Assembly: GCA_023974075.1 (NCBI GenBank)
Contig: CM043801.1
Coordinates: 2,489,173 to 2,553,172, forward strand
Length of the DNA: 64,000 nt
Origin: Chaenocephalus aceratus
Taxonomy: Eukaryota > Chordata > Actinopteri > Perciformes > Channichthyidae
Direction of reading: 5' to 3'
Under the pieces are notes generated by a model. That model was not told the DNA's origin. It did not search any database and saw only the letters and a program-made list of their open reading frames with translations. Each line of letters opens with the position of its first letter. The stretch's first letter is position 1. Positions 54,662 through 64,000 of the stretch are shown in pieces. The position numbers and the translations under genes are program-made.

Positions 54662-55105
54662 CAGAGGTGGAAGAAGTACTGAGATCTTGTACATGAGTAA
54701 AAGTAGAAGTACCAGAGTGTAGGAATACTCTGTTACAGTAAAAGTCCTGCATTCAAAATGTTCCTCAAGTAAAAGTAGAAAAGTATTCTCATCAAAATAT
54801 AGTGAAAGTAGCGACAGTGAAAGTAGTCGTTGTGCAGATTGGTCCATTTCAGAATAATATATATGATATGTTTTATAATGATCGATCATGAAAGTGTTCT
54901 CAAAGCTGGTGAAGGTGCAGCTAGTCTGAATGACTTTGTAGACTGCAGTCTGATACTGTCTGATTTAACACTTGATTTTTCCAGATCTGTAAAGTAAGAA
55001 GTACAAAGTAACACAACTTGAAATACTTAAGTAAAGTACAAGTCTCTCACAATTATACTGAAGAACAGTGCTTGAGTAAACACACTAAGTTACTTTACAC
55101 CACTG
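54662..55105 (-). mobile_element. Abundant teleost MITE, complete copy
   Basis: The left end is CAGAGGTGGAAGAAGTACT; the complementary right end is CAGTGGTGTAAAGTAACTTA. 444 bp. Flanks GGTATATG and TGCTTATG share 4 of 8 bases, so a hAT-type duplication is possible but degraded. Interior at 54810-54955 is nearly identical to 60351-60490. Confidence 0.75.
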
Positions 55106-55468
55106 TGCTTATGTTAGACCTGCACAAATCAGTGTTTAATATGAAAAATGGACATAATTACATCGTGTAAAGTAACCAGAGTAATTCACTTTTCAGTTTC
55201 AGTCAGCTCTAGTTCTCATTCATCTCATTATTACAATTATATTCATCGAGTGGAGATCAAATGAGTCCAAATGAATGCTACATGTTCTCGATGTCTTCAG
55301 GATGTGTAACGTGTTTTCTGAATAAAATAATGACCACTGCGTTTTAAGACCCATTCATAAATGTATAGGTCACCACTCACCAGAGGTGAAAAGTAACTAA
55401 GTACATTTACTCAAGTACTGTACTTAAAGGTGGGGTAGCTAAGTTTGAGAAACCGGCTCGAGATACAC

Positions 55469-56271
55469 CACCAAGGTGACATCCAGGGTCGCGCTGATCC
55501 GCCGCCTCGCTGGAACAACCTGGGGAGCCTCCGCTAAGACACTGCGAATATCCACTCAAGCCCTGGTCTTCTCTGTAGCGGAATACTGCGCCCCAGTCTG
55601 GAGCAGAAGCCCTCATGCGAAAAAGGTCGACGTGGCTATCAATACCTCCCTCAGAATAATAACTGGATGCTTAAAGCCTACCCCTGTGTCCCTCTTGCCA
55701 GTCCTCGCGGGAATAGCACCGCCCGGCCTCCGACGGGAGGCTGCCACCCTCGCCCTGGCCAGGAGGGCACAAAAGTATGACTGGCACATCCTGCACCACA
55801 CCACAATAACTCCAGCACCTCCAAACAGACTCAAGTCCCGCCACCCGTACAACAGAGCAGCTCAAGAGATGCTCGACTCCACCTCTGAGGACGTCTCCAG
55901 AGATGCATGGTTGGCAGCAGCTTGGAAGCAGGAGTGGGTGTCAGCCGGGCCCTCCCGAATCCACCGTTACATCTGGGACCCAGGAGATGGCACCATTGGA
56001 GGAGACGACCTACCGCGCCGGCAGTGGACCACTCTGAACCGTCTACGAACTGGGGTCGGTCGCTTTAAAACCTCGATGAAGACGTGGGGCTTGGCGGACA
56101 GTGCGGCATGCGAGTGCGGTGACCCTGAGCAGACCGCTGTCCATATAATCACCATCTGCCCCTTATATAGACCACCCTCGGAAGCCAGCCTCTTCGACCT
56201 AGGACCAGAGATGCGGGCATGGCTACACGACACCGAGTTGGACATCTAAACGTTATACGAAAGAAGAAGAA
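55469..56271 (+). mobile_element. 5'-truncated non-LTR retrotransposon
   Basis: Flanked by a 9-bp duplication GAGATACAC (55460-55468 and 56272-56280). Ends with AAGAAGAAGAA after the stop codon, a short GAA tail. Only the last 260 codons of the polymerase remain, as expected of 5' truncation during target-primed reverse transcription. Confidence 0.85.
55476..56249 (+). pseudogene. Non-LTR RT C-terminal domain with CCHC motif
   Basis: A 257-codon open frame reads SRVALIRRLAGTTWGASAKT, FSVAEYCAPVWSRSPHAKKV (RT thumb region), then RRQWTTLNRLRTGVGRFKTS and CECGDPEQTAVHIITICPLY, a C-x-C-x7-H-x4-C zinc motif typical of the C-terminus of I/R1/Jockey-type LINE proteins. It ends at 56249. RT catalytic motifs are absent because of 5' truncation. 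The first ATG (55476) is accidental; coding sequence starts already at the insertion boundary (TKVTSRVALI). The clade is not settled. Confidence 0.8.
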
Positions 56272-56751
56272 GAGATACACTTTTTGTTATATTCCATGGA
56301 ATGCTCTTAACATCCCGATAGCAATGAATATCTGAAGTGCTTTGACAAAAAATCCATACAAACATTTCATCTGTGGAAGCCGTAATACTGTAAAAAGCAC
56401 GACCAATCATTTGAGCCGGCCCGGCTAAAGTAACTGGATGGACTACCTGCCTGTCAGCCTTCCATCTGTGCACACACTTATCTCGTGCCCTCATTGGTCA
56501 TGTGCGCGTTGGTGTGTGTTGGAGGAGGGGCTCTGAGAGGAAGTGGCAGATTTTCTCCGGTTGTGTATTTTCAAATTCTAGCGCACTCGAGCTGCTTTCT
56601 CCAAAATTACCTACCCCACCTTTAAGTACAATTTTGAGGTACTTTACTTGAGTATTTCTATGTTATGCTACTTAATGCTTCTATTCATCTACATTTAAAA
56701 GGGAAATAATATAATTGGACTCTTTAACATTTATAAACAGCTTTAGCTAAT

Positions 56752-57109
56752 TTATGGCGGGACGCGGCGAGGGTGCGGCGAGGCTGTGAGTCTGTGTGTG
56801 AGCACGCATGGTGTCATTTTCTGGTTGCGAACGCCACTGTAACACATAATCACTGATGTTCCGCTGTAACGGTGGTGGACTCATCAGAACAGAGTGGGCG
56901 AGCTGACCAATCAGAGCACAGTGGGCTCACAGGGAGGGGGGGGCAGGAGCTCCAACAAGGCATTTAGGACAGAGAGTGAATACACATACTATACAGAGAT
57001 GCTGGATGAGAAACCAATGTGAGTTTGGAACATTGAGCAATATAAATCTATTCTAGTAGACCTCAACAATGGAATTATGATCAGTAGAAATGGCCATGTC
57101 ATGGGACCT
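56752..57109. mobile_element. Probable second TTAA-site MITE
   Basis: GC-richer sequence interrupts the host MITE; its right end is CATGTCATGGGACC before TTTAAG, a common teleost MITE ending. The left boundary near ATTTATGGCGGGACG is approximate. No coding content. Confidence 0.4.
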
Positions 57110-57166
57110 TTAAGTACATTTTGCTAATAAAACTTTTGTATTTTTATTTTTATTTTTCCACCACTG

Positions 57167-57875
57167 AGGGTCCCATGTTTAAGGGATTTACTGCACAGTG
57201 TGCTGCAGACTAAGGCGTTGCACGGTGGATGTATACCCCTTGAATCAAACTGTTGTCCTTACACCAGGAGGACCGGGGGGAGTGTTCTGAGTGGTGATGA
57301 AGGTGCGGGTCACTGGAAGGCAGCGCGAACCGTCCGGTCACTGAGCGGCTGCGTGGGCCGGAAGTTGTCCCCCAACATCCCATCATTCCCTTCTTGCAGC
57401 TCCGCCCCTTTGAAATGGGATCGCAGCCTCCGAAACTCCTCGATCTGAGGAGGGAAGATTTTATTTTTATTAAGAGACCAACATGTTGTCACAGCTCCAG
57501 ATATCAAGGCTCCACACTACAGATCAATGTGGTCAAAGGATCTGAGTTTGCATACCAAAGGATTCCCCAAAACCTCAAACATCCCATACAAGTACGGAAG
57601 CCCTGAGAGGCAAGTAAGGTAAAACAGAATCTGATAAACCTTTTCTAAGTCTGATGTGTGTGATTCTCCCCTGTGTTTAAAGAACAGGTAAATACATGTG
57701 TTAAAACAGCCTGAAAAAAGGGTTATGTGTCAAAACAAGTGTGTGTTCTTATAGACTCATATCCATTTTGTTACTAGAGGCTGAAGTTGACTTTCTCCAT
57801 ACAATAAATATAAATTAGCTTACATATTACTTTCATAAAAATAAATTAGAATGATTATCCAACTATTTTAACATA
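57167..57875. other. No gene recognised; CpG-rich patch
   Basis: 57200-57450 is CpG-richer than its surroundings and is open for 82 codons on the plus and 65 on the minus strand, but neither product resembles a known family. GGAAGTTGTCCCCCAAC and CCGCCCCTTTGAAATGG are notable words. It could be part of a MITE or an unrecognised exon. Confidence 0.35.
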
Positions 57876-57930
57876 GGCAAGGCAAGGCAAGGCAAGGCAA
57901 GGCAAGGCAAGGCAAGGCAAGGCAAGGCAA
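57876..57930. repeat. (GGCAA)n microsatellite
   Basis: Eleven perfect GGCAA units, directly followed by a widespread teleost repeat word set, GTTTATTTATATAGCACTTT, CAAGGCAATTCAAAGTGCTT (57931-57985). Such pentamer runs are the usual neighbour of this repeat. Confidence 0.95.
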
Positions 57931-58216
57931 GTTTATTTATATAGCACTTTTCAACACAAGGCAATTCAAAGTGCTTTACAAAAAACGAAAGGCATTAAGA
58001 AAATGGCATTTAAAATCAGTCATTAAAAAGAAAAGCTAATAAAAACATAGGACATCATACATACCACTCAGGGCTTCCATATACAGTGTTTTAAGCTTGT
58101 ACAGTGCTTTGGAACAGTCTGGTCTCTACAAAACAAGACAATATGGTTTCCTCAGCTCACCACTTCTGCCCTTTGGCTTTCCATAGATACACAGGATCAT
58201 TGGAGTACTCTATTAC

Positions 58217-58765
58217 CTCATTCACACCAACGGTGTTTCAGGGCCGGTTCGGAGCTGGAGCTTGAAAAGCACCGGGTTTTCCTGTTCACACCGCAGCGGA
58301 GCCGCCTCTTAGCTCCGGAATCCGGTTAGTCTCTAGCACCAAATAATTGTCCGGCTGGAGCAAAAGCACCGCATACGTCACGCTTACGTCGAGGCGGGGG
58401 CGGGGCGGGATCAACTCCTGAACAACAACAAAAAGCTCGCGTTTTATCCCGTTTGTACACAACGATGGAGAAACTTAACAAGCAGCAGTCCATTAGGTCC
58501 ACTGAAGAGACCAGCTACCTACTGGGAACCTGGTCTTCCGAAGAGGTACAGAGGAAGCTGGAGCACAATCGGCCATTGTTGTTGTTGTTGTTGTCGGTGT
58601 GAGCTGTGAGGGGTTTCCGCGCGGTTTGGCTTTATGAAGCAGGCACGCAAATGGTTACGTCATGACGCAAACAATGACGCAGCACCAGATGGACTCTGGG
58701 CGGTGGGAAAAGAGCCGGAGCTAAACCGAAGAACCGGTTCTCAACCTGAAAAGCTCTAGCACTGT
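58217..58765 (+). mobile_element. SANT-Harbinger family copy
   Basis: Starts near TTCACACCAACGGTG and carries CGGTTCGGAGCTGGAGCTTG, CCTGTTCACACCGCAGCGGA and CCGCCTCTTAGCTCCGGAAT, matching 30082-30224. The right side has AGAGCCGGAGCTAAACCG. A Myb/SANT-like start codon region lies inside. The right end was not delimited. Confidence 0.6.
58465..58602 (+). pseudogene. Myb/SANT-like exon of a Harbinger element
   Basis: The ATG at 58465 opens a 45-codon frame: MEKLNKQQSIRSTEETSYLL, then GTWSSEEVQRKLEHNRP. The TSYLLGTWSSEEVQRKLE block fits helix 1 of a Myb/SANT-like domain as found in the accessory protein of PIF/Harbinger transposons. After that, TTG trinucleotides give a run of six leucines and a stop at 58602. 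The expected helices 2 and 3 are missing, so this is an internally deleted remnant. Confidence 0.6.
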
Positions 58766-58942
58766 CCCCATTATTTTCACAAACACCCCCGCCACACATT
58801 TACCGACACAAACATTTGTATCATCTGTTGTAGACCCCAATAAATAAAATAAAATAAGAACTCATTCTCAAAAAAGATAAACGCCATTCTTAAAATGTAT
58901 AAACTGTGGTGACCACTGTATTACATAATTCAATCTCTGAAC

Positions 58943-59129
58943 TGTGGGGTAGGGGCATTGTTTCCACACGGACATATGTGTTGCTACCTATATATGTTGT
59001 GTGCCCTCCTGGCTCTCTCTCTTGTCGTCCCGGGCTGCGACCTGACAACACCTGCATTTCTGCTGCTCATTAAAGCCAGCTTTGTACCTCCATTGCACCG
59101 CCTCCGACTCCCTATCTCTCGGCACTACA
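58943..59129 (+). repeat. LTR of a retrotransposon, followed by a primer-binding site
   Basis: From TGTGGGGTAGGGG to CTCGGCACTACA, with CTCATTAAAGCC near the polyadenylation position. Immediately after comes TTGGTGACCCTGACAACG, of the form TGGTGACCC seen at tRNA primer-binding sites. I read this as the right part of a 5' LTR; its left boundary is inferred. No pol sequence follows. Confidence 0.55.
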
Positions 59130-59277
59130 TTGGTGACCCTGACAACGTCTCGTGAAGTTTCCGGGACGGACCTGAACATGGCGAAAAGTGCTGTTTTTCT
59201 CGTTATGCCGGAGATTGTTGGAGACGTCCGTGGCTGCCACCGGCACGCGGACTGAGGCTCGGTGCACCCCCCGCGGA

Positions 59278-59460
59278 ATGGCTGAGGACGTCTCTCGCCA
59301 TTCCCGCATCGTCTCGGCACTGGAAGACAGCAAGCCTTCCAACTACACGGTGACGATGCACGACCTGCTGGGTAGGGAAGAACCCGACTTCTACCACATG
59401 GGGCTGTTTCTTCGAGACGTGCGACTGCACGTCCAGGCTGCACTAGCTAACGACAACTAG
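59278..59460 (+). CDS. Short ORF after the LTR, possible gag start
   Basis: The ATG at 59278 opens a 60-residue frame, MAEDVSRHSRIVSALEDSKP, SNYTVTMHDLLGREEPDFYH, ending LRDVRLHVQAALANDN. It lies about 130 bp after the primer-binding site, where gag would begin. No family was recognised. The frame is also open upstream to 59188. The stop falls where the GCTAGC-rich repeat begins, so the frame may have been cut by that array. Could be chance. Confidence 0.3.
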   Translation: MAEDVSRHSRIVSALEDSKPSNYTVTMHDLLGREEPDFYHMGLFLRDVRLHVQAALANDN

Positions 59461-59558
59461 CAGCTGACCACGTTAGCTAACGACGGCTAGCAGCTACCGA
59501 TGGCTGCCAGCTAGCAGCTAATGGCAACAGCTAACGGCTAGCTGCTAACGGCTATCGA
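59445..59558. repeat. GCTAGC/GCTAACG-rich imperfect repeat
   Basis: Short units of the form CTAGCAGCTAACG in varying order give many small palindromes (GCTAGC, AGCT). Confidence 0.75.
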
Positions 59559-59653
59559 CCCTTTTGAGCTTTTCCCTGGTGCCTGAGAGGAGGTTCGGCC
59601 ATGCCTGGTCAGCCTCGTGTGGACCCTCTCGCCTTTTCACCACCTCGACGGCG

Positions 59654-59800
59654 GCTTCAGACGTCGCCCATGTCTTCATCGGCCCATGGGTTGCGCACTT
59701 CTGGACCCCGTCTCGCCTCGACTCTTCGGTTTCAGACGTCGCCCATGCCTTCATCGGCCCGTGGGTGGCGCGCTTCGTGACCCTGTCTGGCCTTTTCCCT
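59654..59800. repeat. 74-bp tandem duplication
   Basis: TTTCAGACGTCGCCCATG begins both units, about 59654 and 59728. Both carry CTTCATCGGCCC(A/G)TGGGT and GCGC, with substitutions between them. Confidence 0.8.
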
Positions 59801-60350
59801 CGCCTCTGCAGTTTCTAACGCACTCTCTAGTCTCTTCTCAATAACCCAATACACACAATTATCAATCTTTAACTGCAAATCGAACATGATATTCAGTCTT
59901 AGTGTGTGTGTGCATCGAATATTTTTCAAGGCAAAGATACGTTAAACCCACAGCAGCCTTGCACTTCGCCAGGAGAGGTGGCTGTAACTGAAGCTTCGAG
60001 AAATTAACCTATTTCCGACACAATTGTCCAAGTGGTTCAATCATTCAAAGCTTCATTTTGCCATCACTACCGGCAGGCAAGCAGCAGCAACATGAAACAC
60101 AGCAGCAGGAACATGAACGCAGCAATAGCAAGTGAACGCAGCAGGCAAGCAGCAGCGACGTAGAGGTAGCTGCAGCAATAGCAGCAGCAAGCAATGCATG
60201 GAGAGAGATCTGGCAGGTTAAATAGAGCGGCATATTAAGGAGACTCTGTTTGGTTGGTTGTAGAATGGCAAGGGGGCGTTATGTATGAATGCAGCATAAG
60301 TGCTCGAGTTGACTGCCTGAACTAGCTCGCAGGCTTTGCCCCATTTAAAG
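59801..60350. other. No gene; CAGCAG/CAGCAA-rich patch at 60070-60200
   Basis: Irregular AGCAGCA and GAACGCAGCA words at 60070-60200 form a weak trinucleotide-type repeat. No coding sequence was supported. Confidence 0.5.
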
Positions 60351-60731
60351 TAGCGACAGTGAAAGTAGTCGTTGTGCAGATTGGTCCATTTCAGAATAAT
60401 ATATATGATATGTTTTATAATGATTGATCATGAAAGTGTTCTCAAAGCTGGTGAAGGTGCAGCTAGTCTGAAGTACTTTGTAGACTGCAGGGTAGCTTGT
60501 GGATTTACTCCAGGTGGAACTAAAGTCTGATTTAACACTTGATTATATTTCACATCATTCATCCAGATCTGTGAAGAAACTAAAAGGATTAAATACAATT
60601 TACCTCTGAACTGTAGAGGAGAAGAAGAACAAAGTAGCAAAAACATTGAAATACTTAAAGTACAAGTATCTCAAAAATGTTACCCAAGTATAGTACTTGA
60701 GTGTATGAACTTGGTTACTTTACACCTCTGG
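60351..60731 (-). mobile_element. Abundant teleost MITE, truncated copy
   Basis: Starts abruptly in AGTAGCGACAGTGAAAGTAG, near-identical to 54812 onwards, and ends TTGGTTACTTTACACCTCTG. The left 150 bp of the family are missing. Confidence 0.75.
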
Positions 60732-60850
60732 CTATAAAGATAGAAAGACTAAGCCTTGCACAGAGGCATGAAAATACATTTTCAAAATGCTCAACAGTGC
60801 TGCAAAAATTATAAAATGACTGCTACACAATTAAAATAAATGCTTTTAAA

Positions 60851-60891
<41 letters not shown>

Positions 60892-61359
60892 ATTTGATTT
60901 ATATAGCACACTTTAAAGAAAGAGTAAAAAGATATCTAAAGGAGCATATTAGATAAATATATATATTTATATTAGATGTGACTCTTTAGCGTTTCTGTTA
61001 TTATTACCTGCTGCTTTAGTTGTTCTGACTGCTAACATCCTGTTATTCCTCATTTTAAAGCCGATATTCCGGGGGGTCGGGGGGCTCGGATGCTTGTCAC
61101 CTTTTTCATACCTGATGAGTTTGCATCCCTGACTACAGTTGCTTTAGCATGTAGAAGCTAGTAAGCCTACTATTTGATTTGTTTTAGATAGGCACTACAG
61201 GTTTCATATGCAGACCTTATTTTCCTGTTCCATGTTAAAATAAAACATTTTCAGTGGTACCGCTGAGAAAGAGTAATTTTTTTCGGTCATGGAAAATTAG
61301 GTAAAGATCATGGAGAAGTCATTGAAAATCATTGGTGAAAAAGTGTATGAACCCTGAGT
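60732..61359. other. No gene seen; (AAT)n at 60855-60892
   Basis: Contains about 13 AAT units followed by CATTTGATTTATATAGCACA, a common teleost repeat word. The remainder is unassigned. Confidence 0.6.
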
Positions 61360-61790
61360 CTAAGTTATCTCAGTGGGTCTCAAACGGTTTGGTCACAAAT
61401 TATTCAAAAGATTATTTCCGCTGCACACCTAGATCATTATAGTTATAAAATAAGAGAATAAAGGAAAAACAGTTATGAAATACTATATGGCAGTAAAACA
61501 AGAATACAGTTTAAAAGGGGAGTGATTTGTAAAATATCCATAAAGAAATATCTGCTTACAGTTCTGTTTCATATGGGTGTTGAGAGATGTATCCATAGAT
61601 CTCTTAATGTTGCTCTCAAAGTGCACCAGATTGATGCTTTAAACTTCAATATTTAAAAAAAAAATCTTCCCGGGGGAGCATCACCCCGGACCCCCCTAGA
61701 GGAGGTGAGGTCCCTCCTAGAGGAGGTGAGGTCCCTCCACTCATAAAAAATAGCACTGAGCCGGAACTACCCCTGAAAAGCAAAAAAAAG
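61360..61790 (+). mobile_element. Fragment of the GT-tract hAT family interior
   Basis: CTCAGTGGGTCTCAAACGGT, TTTCATATGGGTGTTGAGAG, CTCAAAGTGCACCAGATTGA and CCCCCCTAGAGGAGGTGAGG match the interiors of the hAT copies at 11540-12600 and (inverted) 50881-51070. It lacks both CAGGGCCGGCCCT ends. At 61696-61736 an 18- to 22-bp unit around CTAGAGGAGGTGAGGTCCCTC is duplicated. Confidence 0.75.
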
Positions 61791-63274
61791 TGTGCGTGCT
61801 GCAGTGGAAAAGCGCCATATGTCTTCAAATATTTTCTCTACTAACAGTTAGAGTGTGAGAAACTCAGCTGATAAAGCTCTCAGTTACCTGGCTGCGCAAC
61901 AATGAGAAGATTGAGACCCGTGTGGAGGCCCTGATGGCAGATACATACTCTAATGATGTTGTTGTAATGACGTGTAATAATATATGATTACCTGAAGACA
62001 GCTGACACTGTGTAAACTTTCAGTACTCTCAGCAATCGTTCCTGCTGATTTCAGCTCCTAAAAGCACTACATTGCATACGGAAGGTCTTTACCTAGCTTT
62101 ACAACCACACACATAAAAACAAAGACTATAACCCCTGTGTTGTGCAATATCACTAATGTATAATAGACATGAGCTGTACAGTGTAAATCTCCCCTCTGTG
62201 GGACGGATAAAGGTATTCTGATTTTAAACATTTCTGTGACATTTAGGATAGCCTCTGACTTCCTGTTCCTGTGTTAACCACGCCGCAGATGCTATCGATC
62301 CGCTTTACTGTATCACAGGGCCAGGCAGGAACAAACATGACAACAGTGTGCTGTCAAGCTGCCGGATTAAAGAAAGGGGGTTTATATCCCACTGTCAAAC
62401 ACCTGTTAGCATAGAAACACTTAAATACCTGCATGCACACACATGCTGTGCACATACACTCTTTAACGGTCAATAACAGGCGGATGTTGGGGGGGTTTGG
62501 TGTAGGTAAACAGGACCTGCGGTTTGAAAGCTCTTCTGCTGTTGTTGGTATCTACCTGTGGGACCATGGCACTAACATGATACAGACACACACTTGCACT
62601 ACTGCCGATATGAAAAATAATAATAATGTTCACTGAGTCATTTTAATGTGGGAAAATGTATGTCAAATGAAAATTGAATTTACATTGAAATAATGCACAA
62701 ATGTAAAATAAAGCTACATTTTTTGCATTTACATTTTCAAAATAGATTTGATATTAGAATATTGTCTATGTAGCAAATGAAATCTTTTCATAATGAAAAG
62801 TCAAATGCTGTTTTCATTTTGTTATTGTTAGAAAATTGTATACAATTTTAACTAATATTGACATAAAAAGAAAGTCAAGTTACATTTTCTTTGCATTACA
62901 TTTTCCAAATTTGATTTAATATTTGAATATTGTCTGCTTTTCAGCATGGAATATTGCACTTTAAATTACAATTGTATTCACATAACATTTACACAATGTA
63001 TATTTGAAAGACAAATGTAATGTTATATAACATACATGACACATTTGATGTCATTGTGGAATTACATTTGAATTTTCAAGTTAATATTAACTTCGGCTTC
63101 CATACAGAAGTTTATCAACAGCAGAGAAAAAACGAATGATGTTGTGTGCTTCTTTTGGTTATGTTAGTTTTGTCTAATGTGGATGGAATTAAACAATTGT
63201 TTTATTTAAATGATGTTTCCGCCCAAAATATGGCTCCCGATTTAGAGGGAGAGAAGCCCCTGTAATGTTTAGAG
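61791..63274. other. No gene; LINE-tail-like and AT-rich repeat sequence
   Basis: TGTAAATCTCCCCTCTGTGG and ATAAAGGTATTCTGATTTT at 62180-62225 resemble a LINE 3' tail. 62640-63070 is very AT-rich with a diverged direct repeat: TACATTTTTTGCATTTACATT at about 62708 and its relative at 62881, each followed by an AATATTGTCT word. No coding sequence. Confidence 0.5.
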
Positions 63275-63604
63275 CAGTGGTTTTCAAAGTGTGAGGCGCG
63301 CCTCCCCGGGGGGTGCCAGAGAGCTTCAGGGGAGGCGCAGCGTGAGAAAAAAAATAACAAGAAACAGTGAAATGTAGCTAGTTAACTTCAGCTAAATGTA
63401 TGCGAGCGGCAACATGGATCGATTTTTAGTGAAGCTACCTAAAGTGAGAGAGGAGACAGCGTCTGGCAGACAGCTGTCTGTGGAAACCGAGTTCCCCCAC
63501 CTCGCCAAAAAGGCTGTAACAGTGCTCATTCCCTTCACCTCCACCTACCTGTGTGAGTGCGGCTTTTCCGCATTGACTTTGATCAAAAGCAAGTACCGGT
63601 CAAG
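63275..63604 (+). mobile_element. hAT deletion derivative, left part
   Basis: Begins CAGTGGTTTTCAAAGTGTGA with a GGCGCGCCTCCCC subterminus, a known hAT terminus style, followed by a fused transposase fragment. The right part is cut by another hAT at 63605. Confidence 0.7.
63396..63604 (+). pseudogene. hAT transposase: N-terminus joined to C-terminal domain
   Basis: [20 protein letters not shown] is a plausible start of a ZBED5-like hAT protein. It passes in frame into [20 protein letters not shown] and [17 protein letters not shown], the C-terminal dimerisation domain (Y-L-C-E-x-G-F-S-A-L motif). The zinc finger and RNase H-like core are absent, so about 500 residues are deleted in frame. 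The sequence is then interrupted at 63605 by a second hAT terminus; the frame runs on to 63662 through it. Confidence 0.7.
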
Positions 63605-64000
63605 CAGGGGCGGATCTACCGGGGTGGCTAAAGATAGCCTTGCCACCCCAGCTTTGTTTTGAAATAAAAGTTGTGGCTCATCGGACATTTATGAGAGAAA
63701 ATCCCTAATGTCCGAGTGCAAGTGAATGCCGGACAAGACGCGAGCCTTGTAACCCCTCCCCCGTCCCTGGCGTGAGCGTGGAAATGTGATTGTCGGCGAT
63801 TTCATTTGAACGCAAAGCGAGAAGCATTCGGACCCCAAGTAGACGGAAGGAATGAGGTATTTGCGGTCTACAATGACAGAGAGGAGACTGTCAAGTTTGG
63901 CTGTACTCAGCATTGAATCAAAACGCACTAAAGCTGTAGATCTTAATAAGTTTGTGAGGCGTTTTGCTGAACAACATGGTAATCGCCGCAGTCAGCTGTT
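63605..64000 (+). mobile_element. hAT element with CAGGGGCGGATCTACC terminus
   Basis: Begins CAGGGGCGGATCTACCGGGG with a GCCACCCC subterminus and runs out of the window. It carries a transposase C-terminus about 250 bp in, so this is a deletion derivative that lacks the rest of the gene. The right terminus lies outside the window. Confidence 0.7.
63846..64000 (+). pseudogene. ZMYM1-like hAT transposase C-terminus, cut by window end
   Basis: The frame reads EGMRYLRSTMTERRLSSLAV, then LSIESKRTKAVDLNKFVRRF AEQHGN. The L-R-S-T-M-x-E-x-R-L-x-x-L-A-x-L-x-I-E motif is the C-terminal end of TTF/ZMYM1-type hAT transposases. No start codon of its own. No stop before position 64000. Complementary to the N-terminal remnant of the same protein type at 7935-8236, but in a different element. 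Confidence 0.7.

Larger units (their letters stand above)
55428..56621 (+). mobile_element. TTAA-site DNA element (Kolobok-like) with LINE inside
   Basis: The left end is AGGTGGGGTAGCTAAGTTTG and the complementary right end is AGGTGGGGTAGGTAATTTTG. TTAA is duplicated on both sides (55424-55427 and 56622-56625). TTAA duplication fits Kolobok or piggyBac; the termini lack the CCC start of piggyBac, so Kolobok is preferred. Without the LINE it is about 380 bp, a MITE. Confidence 0.75.
55381..57166 (+). mobile_element. Abundant teleost MITE split by two insertions
   Basis: Left piece 55381-55427 (CAGAGGTGAAAAGTAACTAA, TCAAGTACTGTACTTAA); the piece at 56622-56751 resumes with TTAAGTACAATTTTGAGGTA; a last piece is at 57110-57166, ending TTTCCACCACTG. 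A TTAA-site element (55428-56621) and probably a second insertion (about 56752-57109, ending GGGACCT before TTAAG) separate them. Confidence 0.7.

Noticed and set aside
57200..57448. 82-codon CpG-rich frame as a host exon
   Set aside because: No recognisable domain, no convincing splice context, and an equally open antisense frame.

Overview
The window reads as repeat-dense, non-coding DNA from a teleost fish, probably a percomorph. The evidence is the repeat content: a Rex3-type RTE LINE with a GATG tail, L2-type LINE 3' ends, a Tc1-like transposon, PIF/Harbinger MITEs carrying MADF or Myb/SANT-like exons, many hAT elements, a Gmr1-type Ty3/gypsy element, and very long AC/GT microsatellites. 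No host protein-coding exon, tRNA gene or other cellular RNA gene could be supported on either strand, so the window is probably intergenic or a large intron. Family names come from recognised motifs and termini, not from a database search.

Layout. 1-9 kb: hAT remnants, an L2 LINE tail interrupted by a 22-bp minisatellite, and a probable DIRS ORF1 fragment split by a Harbinger MITE and a hAT derivative. 9-13 kb: a Myb/SANT-carrying Harbinger remnant, long AC/GT arrays, and a hAT element lying between two GT tracts with another MITE nested in it. 14.2-18.0 kb: an LTR element with two near-identical LTRs, a short gag-like ORF and about 2.7 kb of different minisatellites, but no pol. 18.8-25.1 kb: teleost composite repeats and tandem arrays, including 147-151-bp units that each carry a palindrome resembling an RFX X-box. 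25.1-29.1 kb: a decayed Ty3/gypsy element in the order gag-protease-integrase-RT-RNase H, the Gmr1 arrangement.

30-36.3 kb: two nested stacks, namely MITE within hAT within a SANT-Harbinger copy, and a MADF-carrying MITE within the terminal repeat of a Tc1 element. 36.7-38.8 kb: a second gypsy element in conventional order whose gag is fused in frame to RT by a deletion. 39-45 kb: mostly unassigned DNA with scattered MITEs. 45.7-49.1 kb: a nearly intact Rex3-like LINE with a perfect 13-bp target duplication, inserted in a palindromic MITE. 50-52 kb: an 8-bp minisatellite and a second hAT copy between GT tracts. 53-57 kb: MITEs of one abundant family, one of them containing a TTAA-site element that itself contains a 5'-truncated LINE. 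57-64 kb: a SANT-Harbinger copy, an LTR with primer-binding site, AT-rich DNA and two internally deleted hAT derivatives.

The genes present are all mobile-element genes, nearly all broken, and do not form a pathway. The informative content is insertion order, deletion derivatives and tandem-repeat biology.
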